A stretch of DNA of 64,000 nucleotides from Asterella californica (lineage: Eukaryota > Streptophyta > Marchantiopsida > Marchantiales > Aytoniaceae). Below are positions 36,408-49,300 of this stretch, one piece after another. The stretch is from the NCBI GenBank assembly GCA_036924285.1, contig JAYKYS010000012.1, positions 5,394,001-5,458,000 on the forward strand, in the 5' to 3' direction. How positions within the stretch are numbered: position 1 is the first letter of the stretch; each line of letters opens with the position of its first letter. The notes beneath the pieces are model-generated. The model had not been told where the DNA came from and made no database searches. It was given only the letters and a program-made list of their open reading frames with translations. A program made the position numbers and the translations under genes.

Positions 36408-38244
36408 TGTCGTGTCGTGGACCGGCTCCTATCTGAAATTCAGACTTCGATGGTTGTCGCTCCAAAGACACTCATGAGAAAGACAAGCTAGACCCTAGCT
36501 TACGGATTTTTTGACATCATTTCATATCTCCATTTTCATCGCATAGATGGATAGAGCTCCTTATCAGCTTTCCATAGACACTTCGTCTACTTCGTTTGGA
36601 CGCCTAGTGGAGAAGTTACATGACTCGAAAGATGGAGAAAACAAGCTAGGCCCCAGCTTACGAGTTTTTGGCGCAACTTCGGATCTTCGTTTTTATCGCA
36701 TCAATGAATAGAGCTCCTTGTCAGCTTTCCATAGGCACTTCGTCTACTTCGTTTGGACGTCTAGTGGAGAAGTTATAAGACTCAAAAGATGGAGAAAACA
36801 AGCTACGTCCCAGCTTACAGGCTTTTGGTGCAACTTCGGATGTTCACTTTCATCACATAGATGGGTAGAGCTCGTTGTCAGCTTTCCATGGGCATCTTGT
36901 TTACGTCGTTTGGACATCTAGTGAAGAAGTTATGCGACTCGAAAGAAGGCAAAATCAAGCTAGACCCTAGTTTACTTGCTGACTAGGTATTTGAGGCTTC
37001 AGACGTTATATCAAAGACGCAAGGGGCCAGCTTCCTCATTATTGAGAGAACTTTGTACGTACATAGACTGACGCAAAGGGGCTGCTTAAGGGGCTTGCTT
37101 GTTCCTACGACTTGTCGGTGGACGTTTTGGAGAATTGGGAAGTCCAATACACGCGCGCAAGGTGTCATCAGGTTCAGATGTGTGCAAGCTACGCACAGGT
37201 TAAGCGGTTCTTGAAGAGACTGATCGGGGGTTGTGTTCTGAGAGAAATTGAGACGCAGGAAGGAGATTTGGGTTTTCAGTTACCTGTGAAGGAGAGTTGG
37301 ACCGTTCGGGCCGTTCCGGAGTCCAAACTTGCTGTCCTTGGATCAATCGGATCAGAACAACGAGTTCTTCAGGAAATTGAACACGATACGAAGTTTCATC
37401 GGGCGGTTTGGGAATTTTGAGTGAAATTGGCTCGCAAGGAAGCGTTTGTGTCAAGTTTTTCATCGCCTACGATCTGAGATTAGATTGTTCTTCGCGATCG
37501 GTGAGCCAAGCTCTTCGTTCTTGGTGCCTACGCGATCAGGGAGTCTTCATGTACGCATAGGAGAAGACTGTACCGAATTGGGTTGTTGGTTTGGGTGTGG
37601 TGAGCAAGTTTGAGCCGCATGGAGCTGATTTATGTCAGTTTTTTGCAACCTGCGACCAAAAATCAATGATATCTCGGCTGTTGGGAGTCAGATCTGAAGG
37701 TTTCTTGGGTTAACGGAGTCAGCGGAGGAGACCCTATCGACATCTGAAGTCCGTTCAGCGAAAGGAGGAAGTCCACAAATAGGCTTTTTTCGATTTCTTC
37801 GCTACGGGTTTTGCTCTTTTGAGTTCGTTAGAGTTCTGGTTGGTTGTATACAGCTTGTGGTAGCTAGCTTTAGCTAAGAGTTTATACATGGATGTGGTTT
37901 GGACTTGGGTTTGGATCGCGTGATACTGTTGTGGCTCTGTTTGTTAGGAAAGGAAAGTTTCTCTTGCTTTGAGCTACGCTTCGGTGGTTTTGGGTCAGGG
38001 TTATGATTCAAGGGTTGTTTTTAGGGGCTTTTGAAGCAGGTTACAGACTGCTCTGGTCTGGTTCTCAGTTCTGTGCTCTTAGGAGAAAGAACCGGCAGTG
38101 TACATACATTTGGAGTGTATATATCGCAGCGTTCGCTTTCGTGGTTATTTTTCTCTGTCTTGTCTCTGTTTCAGCACACAACATCTCCACAGTCAGGAAC
38201 CTCGCATTTTCCTGGACATCCTTCACGAAATATTCGACACGATA
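36408..38244 (+). repeat. Solo LTR of the same retroelement family
   Basis: It begins TGTCGTGTCG at 36408 and ends CGACACGATA at 38244, matching both ends of the LTR at 3733-5753 in opposite orientation. ACGT lies directly before (36404-36407) and directly after (38245-38248), which looks like a 4-bp target-site duplication. No gag or pol lies on either side, so this is a solo LTR left by recombination between two LTRs. It keeps the 157-bp repeat array (36487-36960) but lacks about 190 bp that the other copy has. Small open frames inside it are shared with the other LTR and are not genes. Confidence 0.88.
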
Positions 38245-38248
38245 ACGT

Positions 38249-39690
38249 AATCTTTGTGTAAAATTTCTCTCCTCAGCTTTACTGTTTCTCTCTACTCGAT
38301 AGTCTCCGCACGGTAAACTCTACACTGCTCGATGATCGACAAACTACGATAATTCTGATAATTCTCTCTCTCCGGAGTACACCCCTCTGGGTTTTCCTCC
38401 ACCCTACATAACCTTCAGTGTCACCTGGCAGGGGTAAAAGATGCCCTAAACAGATGGCAGCAGAAAAATAAATCAGTGATAATAAATCTACACGTAAGAA
38501 GACTATTTCACTAAGCTTTGCAGGTTCATCTGTACGGACGGTCATCGACTTGGCTGTACAGTCAGCATCTGACACCTCCACTCAAAGTAACTCCACCACG
38601 GCTACCTCTGGCCACAGGAATCACCTCGTTCTGACACGTGGAGCCCGAGTTATCATCATTATCGTTCTCCGATCCCTTTAAACTTCAAAATGCCGTAAGT
38701 ATTGCCTCAGGTATCAGTTTCACTTGATTTTTTGACTCAAGTGAATAGTATGTCGAGCTCTACATTTTTCTACAAAAGATTTGGTACCAACTTGGTGTAT
38801 CTTTGATGCCATCTCGCTACCTCAGGACTTAGAGGGCCGCAATCGAATCCGTACTAGTGACCCCGACAACCCGCAGGTGAGAGGTCCATTTCGAAATCCA
38901 GTGGTAATCCCTCTCTAGCACACTAGGTGATTGCACTAGTGCAGAGGTAGACGGAGGCGTCCCGCATTCACGGTACGTTTAAGAGACATCTAGTGTCCCG
39001 CCCTTAGGCAACTTGGTGTCCCTCATATTCCCCCGAAGGGATCAGCCTACTCCAAGCCGGTTGTGAGTCTGAAGGGATTTGATCCGGAGACCTCCTCCCT
39101 ACAAGTTTCTCAGCTACACCACGGAAGCTGATCTCACAACTGGTTTTGGAGACCAGTTTCTAAGCTAATATGCTAACAAAGTGCGGTATTTCGTCTTTCC
39201 TTTGCTAACACAAAGTGCCATAACTTTCTCTAGACATGCTCTTTTTGTGCATTTCGAATTTTAAACAAATACTACACACTACAATCTACATGAAAAAAAT
39301 CTAAAAAGTATTTTTCGAAGTCACTCAGATTTATGGTAAATTTCTCGGTATCAGAAATATTGTAGAAGAACCCCAAGTAACTTTCCGCCTGCAACTCCGT
39401 TTGCAACTTTTGAACATACCACGGTGATTAGCGCGACGAGACCTACGCCTTGGTTTTTTCAGATTTTTGAATTCTCACTTCCTCTAGAATCGACTTCTCT
39501 GAGGTCTTAACTTCGCTCAGAGAGACTAACTTCTAACTGAGAGGTGAATAATTCACTATGTGAAACAATTCACATCACGACAGCGGAGAGGTGTGAAGTG
39601 CATTTAGAGGCTTCGAGGAGCAGAGGTGTGTGAGTGCGGAGGCGTGAGAGCGGGTGCGAGAGTGCGGAGACGGAGCGGAGTGCGTGAGAG
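38249..39690. other. Spacer with a possible tRNA-derived remnant
   Basis: No gene is seen. At about 39062-39120 the minus strand shows GTAGCTGAGAAA, like a Pol III A box, and GGATCAAATCC, like a B box, about 40 bases apart. A similar B box lies near 44118. Both could be SINE fragments. The rest shows nothing I can name. Confidence 0.35.
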
Positions 39691-39828
39691 AGGTATGCAA
39701 GTTTCAGTTGTGTGAGAAGTGTAAAACTAGATGGTCACCCATCCCAACACTATTCCTGGAGGTATGCAAGTTTCAGTTGTGTGAGAAGTGTAAAACTAGA
39801 TGGTCACCCATCCCAACACTATTCCTGG
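39691..39828. repeat. 69-bp perfect tandem duplication within 5S-like sequence
   Basis: AGGTATGCAAGTTTCAG starts at 39691 and 39760, 69 bases apart, and the copies appear identical. Each copy includes the reverse complement of the 5S C-box-like sequence. Confidence 0.92.
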
Positions 39829-39862
39829 ACTTAGACACTTAACTCTGTAGTCTTAGCTTTGG
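39733..39862 (-). promoter_or_regulatory. 5S-rRNA-derived internal promoter module
   Basis: Read on the minus strand, AGAGTTAAGTGTCTAAG (39830-39846) is followed, 31 bases after the A of AGTTAAG, by GGATGGGTGACC at 39802-39813. Plant 5S rRNA has AGTTAAGCGTG and GGATGGGTGACC at the same 31-base spacing. GGATGGGTGACC is present a second time at 39733-39744 because of the 69-bp duplication. The 5' half of 5S rRNA is not recognisable, so this is not a 5S gene. It lies about 0.75-0.9 kb before a gag frame. Cassandra-type TRIM elements carry 5S sequence in their LTRs, and 5S-derived SINEs also exist; I cannot choose between these. Confidence 0.6.
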
Positions 39863-40593
39863 CTTTATCAATAGACCAATAGCTCTTGGTGTCTTCTAGG
39901 GATGCATGCAAGTACTTATGGACTTGTTTAAGTTAGTAGGAGACCTTCTCGCACGTTCCTAGAGGGGTGGTAAGGCGACCCCACAGTATTAGGGGGAAGC
40001 TATAGCTGTGGTAGTGTTTGTCTATACCGTAGAGATGCTTATGAAGGCAGTTGGTGGCAGTTGTCTTGGGTGAGCTAGTAGAGCTACCACGTACATATTT
40101 TTGGAGCTACTAGAGGTGTGGACATCTAGTTAGTGACTTTAAGTATCAGTTACGACGGTTGATGATCATATATTGTGCATGTGGTCACCGAAGAGGAGGC
40201 GTCAGTTTGGGTGGGGCTGGGTTTCTCTTTATGTGAATGTTTGAGTGTGAAAGGTTATCATTTGGACTTCTTGTGGTTGGAACCCTTCCATATTCTGCTT
40301 CTTGTTTGTGCGCCGCGTTTGCTTGTGTTGGCTCTTGATTTCTGGAGTGAGTTCACTCTAGTGTGCTGTCGGTAATGAGACTGGAGTTGCAGACCAGTCA
40401 GACTATCTTTGTTTCTCTCACGGTGCGGTTGGAGTGACGATCAACAAACCGTGAGAGGTTGCCTGTGGTGATGGCAGGTACAGATTACATTTACCTTGAC
40501 CGTCCTAGTAAGGGATAGGTGAGCTCAGTAGGAGCGGAGTTAGACAAGTGGTGGTTACGGTGGTGATAGAGATTTCGGCATTCTGGTTGGAGA

Positions 40594-42608
40594 GTGTGTT
40601 ACCGAGATTCTCTCATCACGGAGTTCTCGGGAGGTTCTGGTAGGGACTTCTTGGACAGTGGAGATACACGGAGTGGGATGAGGTACCGACTACCTAAACC
40701 ATTGCCGTCGGTTGTTCCAGATGACGAGTCAGATGTAGATAACGCGTTTTCTGGTGGTGAGTCAAGTGTCACCACACCGTTGTTGTGGGACATGGACGAG
40801 ATCTATGGGGCCACGAAGAGACCTCGACGTTACTCCGATATAGTGGGTACCATCGAGCTGGATGACTTCATCCAGGAGTTTGACAGTTGGTGCGATATGC
40901 AGCAGATGCGGAACCCACAGCTGTTTAAACTCTTCATGGTGTGGAAGGGTTTGTTCCAACACTTGGAGGGACCGCCGATGGACGATTATCATGAGTTCCG
41001 GCGAGACTACAGTATGGAGATTGAGTTGTGGAGACAACATTGATCTCTCAACTACATTTCTATCACTACTGGTGCAGTTTCAGGAGGTCTAGCACCTATG
41101 AGTTTGGTACCAGTAGCAGTGATACATCCATAGATGGCGGAGTATCTACTACCGGCGGTGCGTCCACTAGTAGTGGAGCAGGTGGTATTGTGAGCGAGAT
41201 ACCACCAGGGTTTAACCCTGTGGTTCAGTTCTTCCAGTGTTTGAGGAAGAACTATCAAGGTGTGCGGACCGACAAGTTGAGGAGTCTGCAGGAGTTCCAG
41301 CGGAAGACTAGAGAGAGCTTATGCGAGGCGTTTACTCGCACGAGACGGTTGATCAGCGTTATCCAAGGGGTGATGAAAGCACAAGCAGTCCAGTTCGGGT
41401 ATGGGATACTAGATCGTGAGCTGCGTAGGAGAGTCAGAGATGCCACTCTCCTTAGAGACACTGCTCTGACGTTAGCGGTTATCTTTGGTTTGGCTGAGCG
41501 GATTGAGCTCAACATGGTGGAGGAGAGGGTGGTGGTTGCTAAGTTCAGCAAGGAGACACCACATGGGACGACCACCTCTACTCGAGGATCATAGGCTACG
41601 CAACAGCGTGGTGGTGATGGTGGTAAAGATCGTGCGGAGCAGTCACGATCCCAAGGAGGTGTTGGAGGATCTGGTGGACAGAAGCTCATGCCGTCCTTCT
41701 CTAGTCAGCCCATGTCGTCCTTCTCTAATCCCTTGCTGGATGTGTGAGGATCCTCATCAGCAGAAGGAATGTCCACAGAGGAGAAGTAGTTATGAGACAT
41801 CACAGACGTCTCAAGCGGTACCTAGCAATGTGAGCATTATGGACGACCTGGTCACAGTAGTGACCGTTGTTTTGATCTCCATCTCGAGCTGCGGCAAAGG
41901 AAGGCTGATCGTGGACGAGGCGGAGGAGCTCAGGGAGGCTGTGGTGGTCGAGCTGGAGGTAGAGGTTCAGCACCTGAGAGAGGACCGGTCGGTCCATCAT
42001 CTGCTACGACATCAGAAGCAGGTATGGCTGCTCGGATTGAGCAGTTGGAGCAGGGGATAGCTAGTATGGCTATGGTCCAGCGGAGATCTGATGGAACAGA
42101 GGCTTCCACGTCTTATGGAGGAGAAGGAGGTGACTTCGACTTCATGATTTACGTGGTGCAGATTGAGGCATCTGCGACAGTGACTAGAGATGCAGTACGT
42201 GTCTCTGAACCACGAGGTGCATCAGTGGAGTTGGATCCACAACGCGGAGAGGCTGGTAGATAGGCCAAGCTTCCTCAATCGCTCACGTTATCGAAGGCGT
42301 TGAGGACCACATCTATGGTTCCTAAACGACCTATCGATGATGTAGTAGAGTTGGAGGCATCGACATCCAGGAGTGGGGGTGATGTGGGTCAATCCTTGAC
42401 GTCCGTGGATGCGACATCGAACCCGATATTGGGGGCGGCTATAGCAGTTTTGCGAACCCCACTATTTTCAGCCACGGATATGAGGGCATTGGGAGTCAGC
42501 TTGACTCCAATGTTCCAGCTGGCAGCCACGCTCAGTGAGAGCGAGGATGTTGTTACCTCTAATGCTGAGGTGGTTCAAAGTCAAGTCTATCCAACAAGAC
42601 AGAGTTGA
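40594..42608 (+). pseudogene. gag: Decayed gag of a second retroelement
   Basis: Open segments in shifting frames run 40594-41043, 41040-41594, then 41590-42263 and 42300-42608. The first has an acidic, Asp/Ser-rich start and a helical capsid-like part. The second continues with FFQCLRKNYQGVRTDKLRSL-type helical sequence and an Arg-rich end. Around 41735-41775 a CWMCEDPHQQKEC motif resembles a zinc knuckle with one residue missing. A second one near 41829-41870 reads CEHYGRPGHSSDRC, with Tyr where the second Cys should be. Stops and frameshifts separate the parts, so it is dead. No pol follows. It differs from the gag at 1966-3678 in sequence and in having two knuckles. Confidence 0.65.
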
Positions 42609-43255
42609 TAATCTTGACATATACTAAACATGCCAGGGACCTCAAGAAAGAAAATAAACAACAAGATACAGAGCCACAGATAACAAGTCTTAACAGAGAA
42701 GTACTGCTGAAGTGCTACTACGTAGCCTCTAACACCATAAACGCTAAGTATCTTCACTACTACTGTTCTCGGAAACTCTAACGAAGAAGACTCTTCTTCC
42801 ACCGAAGTACGAAGAAAACTTCCTTTGAACTGCTTCCTAAGAAGAACTTCACCACGAAGATATTTCTTAAGAAGAACACTTCCTCCAAAGTAGCTTCGCC
42901 CTAAAACTATTTCATAGTTGCTGGTTCATTCTCAGAGTTCGTCACAAACTTCTTACTCTGATTTCAATTGTAACTGAGAAAGAGCTTCGTCACCCAGACT
43001 AACTCCTACCACAACACATTACGAAACTTTGGAGGTAAAACTCCAAAGAAGACAAGTACACAATGACTCCATAAACTTCAGAAAAGTATAAATCCAAAAT
43101 AACAAACACATAGAGATATTGAACAAACAACACAACTTCTTATATATAACTTTGACCGAAGATGACGGATCTCATTTTCTAACGATGAACATCGATACCG
43201 CTCGATGAAGATCTTGTGTCTAAAACGACACCAAGCATCACACCGGAAACTAACG

Positions 43256-43546
43256 CTAAATCTCTATCTCGCTAACTGAGAACTCCATAGTCGCTCTGAT
43301 CTCACGAAGTTCTCGGACTATCCGATGGCCTAGTCTAGCTACTCGGTTCTTTGCCGAAGAACTCTCTATATCTACTACATCTAACTCTTGTCTAATCTGT
43401 TGAAGAATCTTCAGCTTCGAAGTATCCAAGTCGGTGGTAAAATAGTTCTTCAACGTCGGCTCTACTCTATTCCAAAGACGTGCGACCTGTTCTTCTTCCG
43501 AAGTAAATCTCTTCTTCAGATCCTCAATCTCCTTCGTCAATCTCAA
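43256..43546 (-). pseudogene. Coiled-coil ORF fragment
   Basis: This 96-residue frame is rich in Glu, Lys, Leu and Arg with heptad spacing (MRLTKEIEDLKKRFTSEEEQ, then VRELREIRATMEF). Upstream on the same strand (43550-43820) similar coiled-coil sequence continues in broken frames. It looks like the same kind of protein remnant as 44847-46318. I do not recognise the family. Confidence 0.35.
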
Positions 43547-44846
43547 CTACAGTGTCTTGGTAGCGATCTCGTTGTTTTCTCGTCTTGATCAACTCCTTCC
43601 TCACCAGCGACAATATCTTCTCATGCTCCTTATCGGGATCCATCTTTTGGCAAAGTCGCTCCTCCTGCTCCAAATTCAACCTTCAAATCTCTTCAAACTT
43701 CGATGTGTTCTCTCTCTTCGTCATCAAGATTACAGCGTGCAAGTTCTCCTTCTCTTCCATCCAGTTTCCTCGTCCGAAGTTAATCATCTGCACTAGCTCT
43801 TACAAGACCACCTCATAGGACTTACAACTCTCCCTTAGATGAATCAAGTATCTCTCAGTTCATACTCTCGATTGCAGGCGGATGCTTAAGCCATGAAGCT
43901 CACATTTAAGAAGGATATCGACCTCCGTTCCTAGATGTGCAAGACATAACCACACACCCAACATAGACTCCTCATCTGAAAGCTTAGGCCAAGAAGTCCA
44001 CCTTTAAGAGGATATGGATCCTTTGCCCTTAGATGTGTAGAACGTAACCTCACACTCAAAATAGACTCTCATCCGGGAGATCAACATGTTGAGATAAAAA
44101 CCAAAAGTTAGGAGGATTTGATCCAAAGATCTCTTCTTTTTAGGTGTGCGTTCATTCCATAGAGGCGGCTCATGCTTCCATTTAATAAAGTAAATAAACA
44201 TGTACATAAGCTTATAGAACTTGCTTTTAACTCTTTTGTTGAATTTCCAAGTGTTATTTTCATTGTCCATCTCTGTTTTTAATAACGAAAGAACCAAAAC
44301 TATACTATTCTTCCGTGGAACTGGAACCTCACAGACCAGGGTATTCTAGAGGAGGTCTAGGCAGCGTTGCCTCCTCGCAATCGTGAACCTATCAAGGCAA
44401 GGGTCGCTCGAGGAAGACCATCTTCTTAGATGGTGGAGTGATGGCGTAGGATTTTTCACCGACCAGAAGCAGAGAACCGCGGACATGAGTTGGAAAAGAA
44501 GATTTTGTCGATGATCTCTGAGAAGTGATATGTACATGGAAGTACTACATGTCTCTTCCTGGAAGACAGACAGGGGTGATTTCATTTGTGCTTCCTGACT
44601 CTTCTGCTCCACTTGTTCGACATTGGGAGCTGGGTGACCTCACAATGGTCGGAGATAGTCACCTCTTCCACTCGAACACATGAGAAGACACCTCTACTTC
44701 CTGTCTTCTAGATGACGTCTTGTCTTCTGGTCTTCTTGAAGACACCTTGTCTTCCGGGGATTCTTCTGTCGTCTTCTCGACTTTCAGTGCTATCACCATC
44801 AAGTGGACAGCAAGGTCGAACTCCTCCTTGTCGAGATCCTTGCCAA

Positions 44847-45593
44847 CTACTGGTCTTGGTGCATGAGAAGACGTAGCGGCATGTTGGAGAATCGAAGGAA
44901 GACCGTAAAGAGTCTTAAGTCCTCAATCTGCCGATCCAAGTAGCGAAACATGCTCTCCTTGCAGTCCACTAACATTTCTCTAGAATTGTCATCCCACTCA
45001 CGAGCTAGGGTCAGAAGCTTCCTACTCGCAGTGAAGTTGAACTTCTTACGAAGCGCTTCTCTCATCTGTGTCATGATCTCCTTGGATCGGGCTTCTGCTT
45101 CTTGCCGCTGCTTCTTCTCTGCTGCGATTTGAGCTTTCACGACTTTCCACAGTGCACTCCAAGTCGTCTTCTCTTCTGCGAGATCAGTCAACTTACCCCT
45201 TATCCGCAGAATCTCCTGCTCGTGCTGCTGAAGTCGTGTCTGCAACTCCTAGTTGCTCTTCCGCAGCTGTGCCAACTCCTTGGCAGAAGCAGAAGCTTCC
45301 GCCTTGTACTTCGTTGCGATCTTCTCCGTGATGCGGAGGTTGGCTTCCAGCGCTTCCAGCTTCTGGACCTCCTCTTGCTGCATCAAATTTCGAAGACCGA
45401 ATCCAGGCTACAGTGGCTTCCCCTGAGCCATTGCGCACTTCTCCACCAACTCCATGGTTGAATGAATCTCCGAACTGAAGAAGGTGCTGAACTCTTCCAG
45501 CCGTCTTCTCGCAGAAGACAAGTTCATCCTCACAAAGCGATCTGCGGCAGCTTCCCTGTCTTCCAGAGGCATGGATGTCTCTTCTATCACCAT
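44847..45593 (-). pseudogene. Coiled-coil ORF with two in-frame stops
   Basis: One frame on the minus strand runs from 45593 to 44847, interrupted by stops near 45408 and 45246. Between and after them the sequence is a strong coiled coil, with blocks MQQEEVQKLEALEANLRITE, LQQHEQEILRIRGKLTDLAE and AAEKKQRQEAEARSKEIMTQ. It is followed by a C-terminal part ending near 44847. The regular composition across both stops shows that this was once coding. It may derive from a repeat-borne plant gene family. I assign no function. Confidence 0.5.
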
Positions 45594-45865
45594 CGTCTTC
45601 TGTTTCTACACACGAGAAGACGCTATCTTCGCTGTCTGCCAGGTGGAAGATCTCTTTCCACCGCAAAAGCAGTCCTCTTCGCTACGCTTCCTCAGATTGT
45701 AGTCGGTAATCAACCTATATCTTCGCTTCTGGAGTCTACGGAAGACTCCATGTAGTCGCAGAAGCTGTCTTCCGCGGCATCCTGGTGCTAGACGTATCAT
45801 CTTATGAATTCGACTCGGATCCAGAGTGGATGGTCGAGAAAGATGTACTCTTCCGAGATACACTC

Positions 45866-46318
45866 CTAGGTCTCATCCTCCTCAGTGACGACGCGTCTTC
45901 TGTGTCGCTGGAGTGGTCTTCTCACACCGTAATCAACTTCTGCTGAGTGACTGGTCCTGCCTGAGGTGCTAGAGTGGGAAGGGAAGACATGGCAGCTGTC
46001 CGGTCTTCTTTCTCCGAGGTCTCTTTCTTCACCTCTCGCTGTCATGTTGGCCCATACTTGACCAACTGGTCTTTCTTCAAATCTCCCTTGGACACATACA
46101 GATAACAAAAGAATGGAGTAAGATGCCCTCCTACTGGGGTGCTCAAGTACACTAGCTCGACTTGGATGTAGATGTGGAAGAAGGCACTTCCAGATAGCTT
46201 CCAGGAACTCCACGTCATGATCTCCAAGATATCTCACCTTCTGGGTCTTTCTCTTGGGAAAAAGGTGAAGGTATAACTTCCCCAGAAGACGCTTCCTCGA
46301 CTCCCCGTAAGCTTCCAC
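45866..46318 (-). pseudogene. N-terminal fragment of the same broken gene
   Basis: From ATG 46318 the frame gives LYLHLFPKRKTQKVRYLGDH and FLEAIWKCLLPHLH. Then a frameshift near 46160 moves the sensible sequence to another frame (VELVYLSTPVGGHLTPFFCY, YLYVSKGDLKKDQLVKYGPT, ending at 46042). A further shift returns to the first frame. It lies directly upstream of the coiled-coil ORF on the same strand, so the two may be parts of one gene about 1.5 kb long. Confidence 0.4.
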
Positions 46319-46399
46319 CTTCCATCCACTCCTAGAAGTCTCTTTTGTCTTCCAAAGTCATACCAGAAGCTCACATTACGAACATCGAAGAGGAAGTCA

Positions 46400-49300
46400 C
46401 CTCGACCGTACCAGAGGTACCAACAGGGCTTCTCATGTTATCAAAAAACCGAATTAGGAGATCAAGCAGGTGAGGATCCCATGAGGACTACATCTGACGA
46501 TCAGGAGTAGGCAGTAGAGGTAGGTAGTCAGTTGACATGGCTATTTTGGTAAGAATCGGAGTCTGTTATTTTAAGGTGAGCAGCTCCCTCTTTATTTTTA
46601 GGTGACAAGATAAGCAACGGTAGGAGTAGGAAGGTAGTTCTAAACTGAGAAGGGAACCGAATGTCTGGAAGGTGGTGGCCTTCTGACAGCGCCCCATTTT
46701 TCCTGGCTGTGAGTTGCGATTGGAAGGGATCTCCCTCCTATGACTCAAAGGCGATTGTATAAAGTGGATGCCTATGTAAGATTTCAACACACACATGTGG
46801 TTACACAGGTACTACGCGCATAGAGTTGAATTACATAGAGTAGGTCTGCACCTCCGCTCTCAGTAAGAGATCGAAAGGATGTAGAAAATAGTAGACATCA
46901 TAGACAGAGAATGACATCATCGTGCAATCATGCTTCTAAGTTGATTTGTCGAGGAGTTGAGACATGAAGTGGATGCAGTGAGCTTCTAGAAGCCAATGTA
47001 TCATCTTCTCGGAGAATCGATTTCATATTTGATTGCAGAAGCTTTGTCCATGTCTTTTGAGAAGTGGGTTTCATCGAATTCATACCCAATTGTGCATGAG
47101 AAACCTTTTTCTTGAGTGGCGGTGATTGTTAGAAGTTGTGCAGAGTCTAAGCTTGTCTCATCTAGTGGAGCACTTCGGATCCACGTACGGACTGACCTAT
47201 GAGAGAGTGGTCCCTGAAGTCAGAGTAGTCATAGCAACGACAGAAGAAGAAAGAAGTCTTCTTTTCACAACAGAAGACGACATCCTCGATTGGAAGACTG
47301 TGTAACTGTAAGCAGATTTTTGATCTTCTTCCTCAAATTACTACGAGCAGGGATGGCTTGTTAGTCAAGATCTAGACTAGAAGCCTGTCGGAATCTTAAT
47401 TTCTACTTTTTTTCTCTTGTTTCCTCTTATTTGGGTTTTCCCTTCTTCCTCATCTTCTCTCATCTTCCCATCCTCCCACATTCTTTTAGGTGACTTTCGA
47501 GACTTCTATTGAGTATCCGTGGAGGTGAATGTCGTTGTAGTGCTACAGGAAGACCGATTACGTAGGCAGAAGCTTGGGAAGGCTACAGGAGGCATACACC
47601 CTATGAATCTAACCCCGTTGGAAATTGTAAGAGCAATGTGTGATAGAAAAGAATAATTCGACATCTACGAAGCATAGACAGTCTTTTGGAGGCGTCAGAA
47701 GCCGAATTGAACCTCCAGAAGCCGAGAATTGCTTCGAGAAGACCATCATGGGAAGATTGGAAGCCGTGGTCTGGAAGCAGAAAGCATCTCCTGGGCTTCT
47801 CAATGGATAATTGTGTGATATTTTAAGTAGTAGTTGTATATTTAGGTCCATAGCACCTTCTGAAGGGTTTAGAAGACGTGTGGTTTTGTGAGAAGACATG
47901 ATTTCTAGACAAATCTCGCATGTTTGTGAGTTTGGATAGATCTTACAACTTAGAACAGGGATACTAGTATAAATCTTCTTGGGAAACGAAATCTTTTATG
48001 CTACAATGGGATAAAGAAGAAATCCTGAGACACTACAGAGCAAACTATCCATAGAGGAGAAAAAACATTCCACAACCATCACGGTCGCTTTTTGTTTATT
48101 GTATATTTTCAAGCATGCATATTCATCCTCTTTTAAGTTCGGAAGAGAAGAAATATACACAAGTGGTTCAACTTTTTATTTAAATTTTATAACTAAAAAA
48201 TTAAATAATAAATTTATCCATTCATTGAATAATTAAATAAGTTCAGTTAGACTGTACTTATATTTTGAGAAACACCTTTGGATTCTCACCATTTATAGAT
48301 TAAATCTTAATATGCATGTACGTTTAGTTTAATTTGTTTCTTGGTTGACACTTGTCTAAATGTAAAGACGTAACGAAAAGTAAGTAAAGATCTCCATAAC
48401 AAGCATGGACACATTTCTGTTTTAGATATCTAAACTGATTAAGAAAAACAAGTACAATCACATCTTTTATTTAGAATATCTAAATTAAAATTAATTATTC
48501 AATCCTTTTTAGTTTATTTTTTAAAAATAAAAAAATCATAAAAACTAGTCTATTCTAAATTAATTATGTGAAGATTAACTATTTCTTTTCTATCTCATTC
48601 AAATATTCATCAATAATTATATCAGATTAATTTTCTTATTCTATGCTTGTTATTTTCTATCTTCATGTAGAAACCACATGTTGCATACATATTTTGCTTG
48701 GGCAAACTCTTTCGTCTCACGAGCGATTCTGCGAAGGAATTGTCGCAGAGTTGCGGAAGTTCGTCGCGCATCATCACTAATCACCGATTGCGTCTGAGTT
48801 ACTTTTCATGGCGATTTTAGATCTTCATAAAGTCGTTTCGCTTTCTTTTTGCTGACAATGTTTCTTGCATCTAGCTCGTTCTTGCTGTATGGCCATCGGC
48901 TGCTGGAACACCGAGATGCTGGGATGTTGCACTGCTGCTCCTCATCGCTCGCGCCTTTGCTTTGCAATTCTTACTTTCAACCACGTCTCTCCTTTCGGTT
49001 ATCGTCTTGTGTTGTGTTCCCATTGCATTCTTTTTTTGTTGTTACTCGGCAAAAAAGAACTCGACGTCAGAGATCGAGAATGATGCGATGCTAATGCTAC
49101 GATGCTGAGTGTTGTCTTCTACCTCTACGCATCTTCACCTTCATAACACGCATAAGCAAGCGAGCAATCGGTCTGACCCACGGATCGAGCGAACAAGAAA
49201 GGTTCAAGACGCAGCCGATGCCCATACAGCAAGAAGGAGGTTCATGTTAAAAAGAATGTCAACACAGATTCAGTCACAGTCGCTGATTGGCGACGATGCG

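Noticed and set aside
38031..38261. Frame shared almost word for word with 3713-3946 (minus)
   Set aside because: Both lie at the same place in the two LTR copies. The match reflects LTR homology, not a gene.
39691..39862. 5S rRNA gene
   Set aside because: Only the internal promoter spacing and C-box are kept; the 5' half and overall pairing are lost, and the sequence is internally duplicated.
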